Origin: Desulfobacterales bacterium C00003060
GTDB lineage: Bacteria; Desulfobacterota; Desulfobacteria; Desulfobacterales; C00003060
Reading direction: 5' to 3'
DNA length: 17,295 nt
NCBI GenBank assembly: GCA_001751085.1
Contig: MAXP01000107.1
Span: 1-17,295, forward strand
Positions 1 through 5,948 of this stretch are shown piece by piece. The notes under the pieces are model-generated. The model did not search any database. It was given only the letters and a program-made list of their open reading frames with translations, and was not told the origin of the DNA. How positions within the stretch are numbered: the stretch's first letter is position 1; the number at the start of each line of letters is the position of its first letter. Made by a program: the position numbers and the translations under genes.

Positions 1-55
1 CCACTCCAATACTCCATCACTCTACGTGGATGGCACAGGTCAACTGACAGTGAAA
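1..55. repeat. Left copy of 55-bp terminal direct repeat
   Basis: The first 55 bases match the last 55 bases (17241-17295) without a mismatch. The first part of the repeat carries the TGGAGT-type inverted-repeat arm described at 17206-17269, and the rest looks unique. A match that runs exactly to both ends of the sequence is what a circular contig or a k-mer overlap in an assembly graph produces. There is nothing coding in it in this copy. Confidence 0.97.
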
Positions 56-97
56 GGTCCATAATCGCAAATAGTCGCAGAATTCCCTAACGTTGGC

Positions 98-718
98 CTA
101 CCGATACGGCTCCAGATCTTTCAAGAACTCCGGTTCAACCTCAAATCCATTGGCAAGGGCCTTATCGCAATGTTCAATCGCTTCCTTGTAGGCGCCCTTC
201 TCAAAATAAGCCAGTGCAAGGTTATTATGGGCAACACCAAAGGTAGGCCCAAGCTCCAGGGCCTTGTTGGCGGCATCAATTGATTCGTCTAAACGCCCCA
301 GCATAAAATACGCGCTGGCAAGGGTGCTGTAGGCCTGGACGAACTCCGGGTTAATGGAAACCGCCTTCTCAAGGAAAGGAATGGCCATCTCGGGATCGCC
401 TTTCTGCACACAGGCAAAACCCAGATTTCCATAGGGCTGGGCAAATTTCGGCCTGACCGCGATGGCCCGCTGATTGAAATGGATACAGGCGTCCAGGTCT
501 CCCCTGTGCAAGGAAATGCCACCGAGAGCCACATAGGCCTCTCCCAGCGTGGGGCATTCATTAACGGCTGCCATGAGTTCCTCCACAGCCTCATCCCACC
601 TGCTTTCAGCTATCAGGCCCACGGCAAGGTTGTAATGTGTGGTACCGCACTCGGGGCTCTTGACCAGGGTCGCTACCTGGCTTTCAATATACTCTCTCGT
701 TGTCTTTGGTTCTTTCAT
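98..718 (-). CDS. Tetratricopeptide repeat (TPR) protein
   Basis: A 206-aa protein made almost entirely of TPR units. About five consecutive 34-residue repeats run from roughly residue 27 to 196, with the usual small and aromatic residues (for example NLAVGL, YVALGG, YGNLGF, YSTLAS, HNNLALAYFEKG). There is no signal peptide or membrane segment, so it is probably a cytoplasmic scaffold or adaptor; TPRs bind partner proteins and have no activity of their own. The ATG at 718 has an AGAGG Shine-Dalgarno about 7 nt upstream. The gene lies 78 bp downstream of the 111-aa gene on the same strand, so the two are probably co-transcribed. If the window closes as a circle, the next gene downstream is the 392-aa protein that precedes the dsr operon. 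Its binding partner is not known. Confidence 0.9.
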   Translation of the reverse strand: MKEPKTTREYIESQVATLVKSPECGTTHYNLAVGLIAESRWDEAVEELMAAVNECPTLGEAYVALGGISLHRGDLDACIHFNQRAIAVRPKFAQPYGNLGFACVQKGDPEMAIPFLEKAVSINPEFVQAYSTLASAYFMLGRLDESIDAANKALELGPTFGVAHNNLALAYFEKGAYKEAIEHCDKALANGFEVEPEFLKDLEPYR

Positions 719-796
719 AAGGTCCTCTCGAACAAAAGAGGGAACAGGTCGTCAGACCCATTCCCTCCCCGGATTGTAAAGCAGTTTGCACACGAA

Positions 797-1132
797 CTAC
801 TTAACGACTTCTGATGAAGCCGAACGAGGCGCCTTGCCGGCAAGAGGGTTGTATAGCTTCAGAATCGCAAATTTCATAATATCCAGGCTCTTGTTATCCG
901 TGATAAAACCCATCAAGGTACTCTCTGCATCTCCAGGAAGCACACAGGCATTTGAAGCATCGAAGACAGCGTCCGGGAAGCCCTTCGCAAGCTTCTTTTG
1001 TTCTTTCTTGGTGAGGCCTACCTGAATCACCTTTTTGCCGTCTATCTCCTGAATCTGGTCCCCCACTCCAGCATCTTCAATCTGCTTGAGTTTCTCGTCA
1101 TCCAAAAACACATTGATATAATAGTCCGCCAT
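797..1132 (-). CDS. Conserved-looking hypothetical protein, 111 aa
   Basis: I do not recognise the family. The protein is small, soluble and without a signal peptide. The N-terminal half alternates predicted strand and helix and is rich in Asp, Glu and Lys (VFLDDEKLKQIEDAG, then a GLTKKEQKKLAKGFP stretch). It has a single Cys (in NACVLPGD, about residue 63), and its C-terminal tail is Ala/Ser-rich. The start is well supported: an AGGAGGTG Shine-Dalgarno stands about 6 nt before the ATG at 1132. A promoter-like site lies at 1309-1337, giving a leader of about 170 nt. It is the first gene of a probable two-gene operon with the TPR protein and is divergent from the YcaO gene. It does not look like a typical RiPP precursor peptide, but a link to the YcaO enzyme cannot be excluded. 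Confidence 0.8.
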   Translation of the reverse strand: MADYYINVFLDDEKLKQIEDAGVGDQIQEIDGKKVIQVGLTKKEQKKLAKGFPDAVFDASNACVLPGDAESTLMGFITDNKSLDIMKFAILKLYNPLAGKAPRSASSEVVK

Positions 1133-1308
1133 GTAAACACCTCCTAATTAATTAAAATTGGGCCTTCATTTGAAAAAGGGAAATTCCTGTACTCTCAAGT
1201 TGAGGCCTCTTCATACAATATGCTTTCTGACCGGAACGCGCACCCCCCCCTCCATTCGTAAAAATTCATTGTTTACACAGTTAGCATGTTACCTTAGAAA
1301 ATCAGTTC

Positions 1309-1337
1309 TCTATATAATAACAATGCTCTCCTGTCAA
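1309..1337 (-). promoter_or_regulatory. Sigma70-like promoter for the 111-aa/TPR genes
   Basis: Read on the minus strand, a perfect TTGACA (1337-1332) is followed after 17 nt by TATAGA (1314-1309). Transcription would start near 1302 and run into the 111-aa gene after a leader of about 170 nt. Confidence 0.5.
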
Positions 1338-1357
1338 GAGCAGTCCTGGCGCATGAA

Positions 1358-1411
1358 ATCCTGATTTCGAGTTTCTTGAATTCGCAACTGAAGGAATTCC
1401 AAAATCAGAAT
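1358..1411. repeat. Palindromic REP-like intergenic repeat
   Basis: An imperfect inverted repeat lies in the divergent intergenic region. Outer arms ATCCTGATTT (1358-1367) and AAATCAGAAT (1402-1411) pair with one mismatch, and two GAATTC sites (1378-1383 and 1394-1399) flank the central loop. It sits between the two divergent promoters and has no open frame of its own. The shape suggests a dispersed palindromic element rather than a terminator, since no T-tract follows it. Confidence 0.5.
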
Positions 1412-1433
1412 TGCTGTTGCGGCCCCTTTGACC

Positions 1434-1463
1434 TTGACACACAAGGCCATTTCCTCCTATGCT
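1434..1463 (+). promoter_or_regulatory. Sigma70-like promoter for the YcaO gene
   Basis: TTGACA (1434-1439), an 18-nt spacer, then TATGCT (1458-1463). The start site would be about 1470, giving a short leader of about 48 nt. That leader contains a small hairpin (GGAATG/CATTCC, about 1478-1495) just before the ribosome binding site AGGAG at about 1501. Confidence 0.45.
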
Positions 1464-1517
1464 CTCCCACCAATAAGGGAATGGTATATCATTCCTTCTC
1501 CAGGAGTAACAAGCTGA

Positions 1518-2828
1518 ATGGAATTTCAGAATTGCGTCAGAAATGAGTACGGCAAGTGTGACCTTCCGTCCAATACAATTAACAGAATAAAAGACGGGTT
1601 GCGGAAATTGGGGCTCGACGTTGGTTACTCGGCATTTCGAGTGTCGGACAACATCTATTGGGGGCGGACATGGATTGATTCAATAAGGATAGTCTGTAAC
1701 GGGAAAGGCGTTACCCCGGAGCTTGCGGAGGCCAGTGCATACGCAGAACTGGCTGAACGCCTCAGCGCCGGGCTGTTCTATCCGGTTTTTGAAGAACAGG
1801 TGAGGTTTAACACTCCTGCCCTTTACAATGACGAAACTGACAGGTTCCTGAATTATGAATGGATGGAGGGATATGTGCATGCCCACCAGGATGATTTGGA
1901 AAACCCCATCAGGATAGAAGACCTGCTGGCAAACGAAAGGCATCTGACAGATAAGAATATTGAGGATATCAAAAACAGCAGAATGGCCAGACATTGGGTT
2001 GACGGTTTTTCGATAATTCTCAAAGAGACAGTAAAAGTCCCGGTCAATTTTGTTGCATATATTCACGGGTCTAACGGGATGGCGGCAGGAAACACCATAG
2101 AAGAAGCAATGATTCAGGCATCATGTGAGATATTTGAACGTCATGCCCAAATACAAATAATCAAGCCCGAAAAAACAGTTCCCTCAATTGACATAGACTC
2201 TCTGAACAATGCCGCCATAAAGGATATGATTGAATTCTATCACGGAAAGAATGTCGATGTAATAATCAAGGATCTTTCTCTTGATGGACTGTTGCCCTGC
2301 ATTGGGGTTCTGTTCATCAACAACAACTTACGTCCTGACCGCCTGGAACATAGAATATTGATACCGGGGGTGTCTTTCAATCTGGACGAAGGTCTGACGA
2401 GGTGCTTTACAGAAAGCATGCAAGGTCGGAAAACCCTATTGGCATCCCGGCCACAGTTGGATAGACCGGTAGTCCATAGATCTCAGGTTAATGATTTTTA
2501 CATGTTGATGAAATGCAGTGTTTCTGCAAAAGACATCTCATTTCTTGAGCAAGGAGAGATTCGGACTTACAAGAACATCAAATTCAAAGATGTTCTTGGC
2601 GAGATTGAGGAAATCAAAAGGATATGCAGACTTTTCAATACGGAGTTTATAATATTAAACTACACCCATCCGGCGTTGAATTTCCCGGTGGTAAGAATAA
2701 TTATCCCACGGGTCTCTGATTTTTTACCTTTTTTGAGACAGGACATTCTCGTATCTGAAGCAACAAGACCTTCCACTGCCTGGCATGGAGAGGAATTCAG
2801 TAAGGTGATGCAGAGTTTTTTCGCATAG
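1518..2828 (+). CDS. YcaO-domain protein (ATP-dependent amide backbone-modifying family)
   Basis: A 436-aa protein spanning a full YcaO fold. YcaO enzymes use ATP to activate a peptide amide bond for azoline or thioamide formation. The visible family signature includes an AYAELAER stretch (residues 74-81), the ATP/Mg segment GNTIEEA...CEIFERHAQ (191-211) with its acidic residues, and the TESMQGR stretch (298-304) that matches the Glu-x-x-Gln-x-Arg site. The C-terminal part has the usual PVVRIIIPRV strand (390-399). The C-terminus ends in SFFA, without the proline-rich tail of azoline-forming YcaOs. No TfuA, E1-like or docking partner and no obvious precursor peptide is next to it, so the substrate is open. 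The start ATG has AGGAG about 11 nt upstream. The gene appears AT-richer than the dsr genes by eye. It converges on the PrmA-like gene with a 7-bp gap. Confidence 0.85.
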   Translation: MEFQNCVRNEYGKCDLPSNTINRIKDGLRKLGLDVGYSAFRVSDNIYWGRTWIDSIRIVCNGKGVTPELAEASAYAELAERLSAGLFYPVFEEQVRFNTPALYNDETDRFLNYEWMEGYVHAHQDDLENPIRIEDLLANERHLTDKNIEDIKNSRMARHWVDGFSIILKETVKVPVNFVAYIHGSNGMAAGNTIEEAMIQASCEIFERHAQIQIIKPEKTVPSIDIDSLNNAAIKDMIEFYHGKNVDVIIKDLSLDGLLPCIGVLFINNNLRPDRLEHRILIPGVSFNLDEGLTRCFTESMQGRKTLLASRPQLDRPVVHRSQVNDFYMLMKCSVSAKDISFLEQGEIRTYKNIKFKDVLGEIEEIKRICRLFNTEFIILNYTHPALNFPVVRIIIPRVSDFLPFLRQDILVSEATRPSTAWHGEEFSKVMQSFFA

Positions 2829-2835
2829 ATGTGCT

Positions 2836-3651
2836 TTACGGCTGTCCTGGTTTGCGGAATACAAGACAGACCCATTCTCGGTCTATTTCTTCCTGGATCA
2901 ATCTGAGATCCTGTTCAGCGTAGGCATCACGGAGGTCTTTAGTGGCAGGCTCCTTAAAACCGGAGAGAATCAGAACGCCGCCCTGTTCCAGCTTTTTTGA
3001 TAGAAGCGATGATAGTCTTGTGAGCGTCGGGTAGGCCAGGTTGGCCATAATCACGGCAAAGCACTGCTTGAGGCCCTCCAACGGCGTGTTTGAGATCGAA
3101 ACCTGTGCGGCAAGGCCATTCAACTGAACATTATGGATGGCCTCGGATACTGCACATACGTCGATATCAAGGCCTACCACTTCATGAACACCCAGCCCTG
3201 CCAACGCAATGGCTAAAACCCCTGTGCCGGTCCCGATATCCAGCCCTTTTAAGGGTGTATCCAGCTTAACGAAATGACAATCACTCAAGATACGATCCAA
3301 GGCTCTCAAGGCCAGATACGTGCTTGGATGCGCTCCATTCCCAAAGGCAGCTCCACCTGCAATGCTAAGCACGACATCCCCGGGTTGTGGCTGATACGTC
3401 TTATCAGGAGGCTTAATCACGATTCTTTTCGAAACCCGAACCGGCCTGTCAAAGGATTTTTCCAAAAAGCTGGTGCCGTATACATAAGTGTAGGTCAATT
3501 CACCCAGACTGACCAGATCCTTGATGGCAAGCCTCACGGTTTTCCTGTCGAGCCCGGTGGCCCCGGCAACAGACTTTTCGAGCTCGCCGGGGGCCATTTT
3601 TCTGCTGGCCTCAGTGACCGTGTTGAATATGATATGCTTTAGTTCTTGCAT
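2836..3651 (-). CDS. PrmA-like (ribosomal protein L11 methyltransferase family) SAM-dependent methyltransferase with N-terminal winged helix
   Basis: A 271-aa protein. Residues 1-80 look like a winged-helix domain (VAGATGLDRKTVRLAIKDLVSLGEL). Residues 85-271 form a class I methyltransferase of the PrmA type: FGNGAHPST at 103-111 (PrmA has FGTGTHPTT), the SAM loop DIGTGTGVLAIAL at 138-150, acidic GLDID at 160-164, and MANLAYPTL at 202-210 in the place of the PrmA VANI motif. PrmA trimethylates ribosomal protein L11, but its N-terminal substrate domain is not a winged helix, so the true substrate here may differ. The frame is open up to 3762. I chose the ATG at 3651 because the extra 37 residues are low-quality and run into a palindromic repeat; GAGG lies about 15 nt upstream. 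The gene is convergent with the YcaO gene. Confidence 0.8.
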   Translation of the reverse strand: MQELKHIIFNTVTEASRKMAPGELEKSVAGATGLDRKTVRLAIKDLVSLGELTYTYVYGTSFLEKSFDRPVRVSKRIVIKPPDKTYQPQPGDVVLSIAGGAAFGNGAHPSTYLALRALDRILSDCHFVKLDTPLKGLDIGTGTGVLAIALAGLGVHEVVGLDIDVCAVSEAIHNVQLNGLAAQVSISNTPLEGLKQCFAVIMANLAYPTLTRLSSLLSKKLEQGGVLILSGFKEPATKDLRDAYAEQDLRLIQEEIDREWVCLVFRKPGQP

Positions 3652-3701
3652 CTGTTTACATATACCTCGGAAGGTTATAAATGGTGATTTTCTCGGTGAG
3701 T

Positions 3702-3782
3702 CATGAGCATCAAGAGCAAGGCGCGAAGGCGCGGAATAGCTGGCTATTGCAAGCCTGAGCAACGCGGCTATTGATGTTCATG
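3702..3782. repeat. REP-like palindromic repeat upstream of the PrmA-like gene
   Basis: Outer arms CATGAGCATCAA (3702-3713) and TTGATGTTCATG (3771-3782) are inverted copies with one mismatch. The centre holds a second perfect hairpin, AATAGC-TG-GCTATT (3735-3748). The interior is GC-rich (GCGCGAAGGCGCGG). This two-level structure is typical of dispersed palindromic elements. It sits in the leader or promoter area of the PrmA-like gene. Confidence 0.6.
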
Positions 3783-4061
3783 GCCGGCGAAAAAGTGTCA
3801 TTTGTGGCCTTTCGAGGTATAAACCTTGACGCCACGTAGAACGATCACCTCCTTGCCCGCAGAGGCTTGCACCATGCATGACATCAAGGATACCCAGGCT
3901 TTTTGAGAAGTTACAGTAATACTCATCAACTAATCGATTTTATTGTAGATCTTTAGTCGAGATTGCACCATTTGTCAACCTTGCGGGAAAAATCCCGGCC
4001 AACCAACCGAAATCCGGTTGGATGTGTTTTTCTGTGTATATAGAGGGACTTCCAAAACAAC
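3783..4061. other. Intergenic stretch without recognisable gene; two small hairpins
   Basis: No open frame here looks like a protein. Two short perfect hairpins lie close together: CGGGA-AAAA-TCCCG (3984-3997) and CCAACCG-AAATC-CGGTTGG (4003-4021), the second followed by a few T residues (TGTGTTTTT). They could be a weak terminator on the plus strand, but no plus-strand gene ends here, so the role is unclear. Confidence 0.4.
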
Positions 4062-4090
4062 TTGACGACTTGTTTTGCACAAAGTAGCAT
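4062..4090 (+). promoter_or_regulatory. Promoter-like site upstream of the zinc-ribbon fragment and lipoprotein
   Basis: TTGACG (4062-4067), 17-nt spacer, TAGCAT (4085-4090). A transcript starting near 4097 would cover the small zinc-ribbon frame and the lipoprotein gene. The match is moderate. Confidence 0.35.
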
Positions 4091-4131
4091 GGCAAGTTGA
4101 TCGAGGTAATACGGTAATAAGGTAAAAGAAA

Positions 4132-4300
4132 ATGTTTAGCTACGAACACTTTCATATGTAGCTTATGTTGTGGTGGATATCGGAGTGAAGACAAATGTGA
4201 AGGATGTCCGTATTATAAGGAGCCAAAATCAAACAGGAATTACAATAAAGTTCCCTACTTCCAAACAAAAAAAATGGCGGATGATTTCCGCCTCTGTTGA
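4132..4300 (+). pseudogene. Small zinc-ribbon protein gene, apparently frameshifted
   Basis: An ATG at 4132 with AAGG about 9 nt upstream opens only nine codons before a TAG (4159-4161). The frame one base further on reads straight through from a stop at 4118 to a TGA at 4298-4300. It encodes a compact, protein-like sequence containing CSLCCGGYRSEDKCEGC, followed by a YYKEP segment, Tyr/Lys-rich residues and a MADDF end. The two CxxC pairs are those of a zinc ribbon, and this frame has no start codon of its own. The simplest reading is a single-base insertion near 4156-4160 that broke a gene of about 54 codons. Other possibilities are translational frameshifting, a sequencing error, or a remnant of a longer gene. 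The lipoprotein gene starts 55 bp further on. Confidence 0.45.
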
Positions 4301-4355
4301 GGAACGGTTGAGGGGGTAAGATGTCTAAAAAAATATCGTATAATGGAGGACTACA

Positions 4356-4925
4356 ATGAAGAAAATTTTCTTCCTCTTGATTTTGGGCTTACTAATAGCG
4401 AGTATCAGTGCTTGCGAATCATCGGAAACAAGTTCCGAGCCATGGATCCCTGTGTTGGAAGATACCAGTTTCAGTTATTTGAAGGATTCTGCTTGTGAAG
4501 CTGTAAAGGATTTGGCCAAAGCATCGAACAAGATCCAAACCGGTGAAAAAGCTGAATCAAGCAAAGCCCTTCAACGTGCGATGAATTCATTATTGGAACT
4601 ACGTTTCTATTACATACCTATGACCGAGGTTCGCCAACTTGTGTATGATGCCGACAGACTGCTTTTTCTCAAGAAAGTTGACAAGACACAAGAAAAGCTG
4701 AAACAGGCAAATAAGCTGTTAACCGACATTGCCAATTCCGACGGCCCGAACCTTGAGGAACCTGTAAACAAATTAGTTCTTATGATTGATGAGCTAATCT
4801 TGAGCATCCAGGAATCATCAAGCACAGTTCCGAAAAAATTGAGAGATGTCGGGCATCGGGTCAACCTGATGGCTCTCAAGGGAGAACTAATCTTGACAGA
4901 TGCGAAATTTGATCCTAACCGCTAA
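4356..4925 (+). CDS. Predicted lipoprotein, helical, 189 aa
   Basis: A short charged start (MKK), a hydrophobic core and the lipobox ISAC make a type II signal peptide, with the lipidated Cys at residue 20. The mature protein is predicted to be mainly alpha-helical: long amphipathic stretches around residues 45-75, 80-120 and 135-155 alternate Lys/Glu with Leu/Ala, suggesting a helical bundle. It has no catalytic motif and I do not recognise a family. The ATG at 4356 has an ideal GGAGG about 7 nt upstream. It lies downstream of the broken zinc-ribbon gene on the same strand and converges on pyrD with a gap of about 42 bp. Base composition by eye is AT-richer than that of the dsr genes. Confidence 0.8.
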   Translation: MKKIFFLLILGLLIASISACESSETSSEPWIPVLEDTSFSYLKDSACEAVKDLAKASNKIQTGEKAESSKALQRAMNSLLELRFYYIPMTEVRQLVYDADRLLFLKKVDKTQEKLKQANKLLTDIANSDGPNLEEPVNKLVLMIDELILSIQESSSTVPKKLRDVGHRVNLMALKGELILTDAKFDPNR

Positions 4926-4967
4926 AAATTCGGCCTGATCCCCATTAATTGGGCCCTCTTCCGCCCC

Positions 4968-5948
4968 CTAACAACGCATCGTATCGTCTTTTGTATCATG
5001 AGCTCTTCCGATCAAATCAGAAAGCTTCACTCCGCGTTTCTTCACATAGCCCTTGATGCCGTTACAAATGCTTTTGAAGATGTTAGGATTCACAAACCAT
5101 GCAGTTCCGACACCTACGGCTGTAGCCCCTGCCATTATGTACTCGAGGGCGTCTCGCCAGGTGGAAATGCCGCCGAGGCCGATTATTGGGATTTCCGTTT
5201 TATAACATTGCTCGATTTTCCGGAAGCATTCATAGACCATGAACACCCCAACCGGTTTTATGGCCGGCCCTGAAAGCCCTCCGGTTTTGTTTCCCAAAAG
5301 AGGTTTGCCGGTATCTACATTGATAGCCATCCCGCGCAGCGTGTTGATCATCGAAAGAGCGTCGCTTCCCCCTTCAATTGCCGCACGCGCGGGCAACGTG
5401 ATGTCTGCTATGTTTGGCGTGAGTTTCGTAATAAGCAAGATACGTGGGGCTGTTCTCTTTCTGACGGCTTTCACTATGCGTTGCACTTGCTTTGGATCGG
5501 TACCAAATGCAACGCCTCCCCTTTTGATATTCGGACAGGACACGTTGATCTCAATGCCACTGATGGTTTCAGAGAGATCATGATTATTCAAATAGGACGC
5601 AACTTCGCTGAACTCGTCAACAGTCGATCCGGATATGTTGACTATGATAGGCAACGCAAAATTCAGTAATCCTGGCAGCTCTTGTTCCACAAAAAACTTG
5701 ACCCCCTTGTTTTGGAGCCCTATAGAATTCAGCAAGCCTGTACGAGTCTCTACAATCCTGACTTCCGGGTGTCCCGGACGCGGCTGCAAGGTAATTCCCT
5801 TTGTGACGAAAGCCCCGAGGGACGCCTTTGTTTGAGGGCTTGTCGCCAGTCTTTCCATTTCCTCACCACTGTGGCCCGACGTGCCTGACGCTGTCATCAG
5901 CGGGCTTTTGAGCCTCAGATTTCCTATATGAACCTCAAGTTCTTTCAT
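4968..5948 (-). CDS. pyrD: Dihydroorotate dehydrogenase, type 1B catalytic subunit (PyrD)
   Basis: A 326-aa FMN-binding TIM barrel that oxidises dihydroorotate to orotate in pyrimidine synthesis. The family motifs are in order: SGTSGHSGE near residue 21, the substrate loop NSIGLQNKG (74-82), the active-site INVSCPN (134-140) with Cys138 as the catalytic base used by class 1 enzymes, KLTPN (175-179), INT (201-203), GGLSGPAIKP (223-232) and the phosphate-binding GLGGIST (257-263). Length is slightly above the usual 300-310. Its ATG (5948) overlaps the TGA of the upstream PyrK-containing gene by 4 bp, so the two are translationally coupled. That is the normal pyrK-pyrD arrangement and supports a 1B heteromeric enzyme that passes electrons to NAD via PyrK. 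Confidence 0.95.
   Translation of the reverse strand: MKELEVHIGNLRLKSPLMTASGTSGHSGEEMERLATSPQTKASLGAFVTKGITLQPRPGHPEVRIVETRTGLLNSIGLQNKGVKFFVEQELPGLLNFALPIIVNISGSTVDEFSEVASYLNNHDLSETISGIEINVSCPNIKRGGVAFGTDPKQVQRIVKAVRKRTAPRILLITKLTPNIADITLPARAAIEGGSDALSMINTLRGMAINVDTGKPLLGNKTGGLSGPAIKPVGVFMVYECFRKIEQCYKTEIPIIGLGGISTWRDALEYIMAGATAVGVGTAWFVNPNIFKSICNGIKGYVKKRGVKLSDLIGRAHDTKDDTMRC

Noticed and set aside
1240..1260. Run of C residues in the leader of the 111-aa gene
   Set aside because: The homopolymer is short and non-coding, with no sign of phase variation.
3652..3762. Extra 37 codons at the start of the PrmA-like gene
   Set aside because: They read through a palindromic repeat and have no ribosome binding site; the winged-helix domain begins at the ATG at 3651.
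3940..4194. 84-codon frame on the minus strand
   Set aside because: Its residue composition is not protein-like, it has no ribosome binding site, and it overlaps the zinc-ribbon frame on the other strand.
4926..4967. Possible terminator between the lipoprotein gene and pyrD
   Set aside because: GGCC elements are present, but they do not form a convincing stem with a T-run on either strand.
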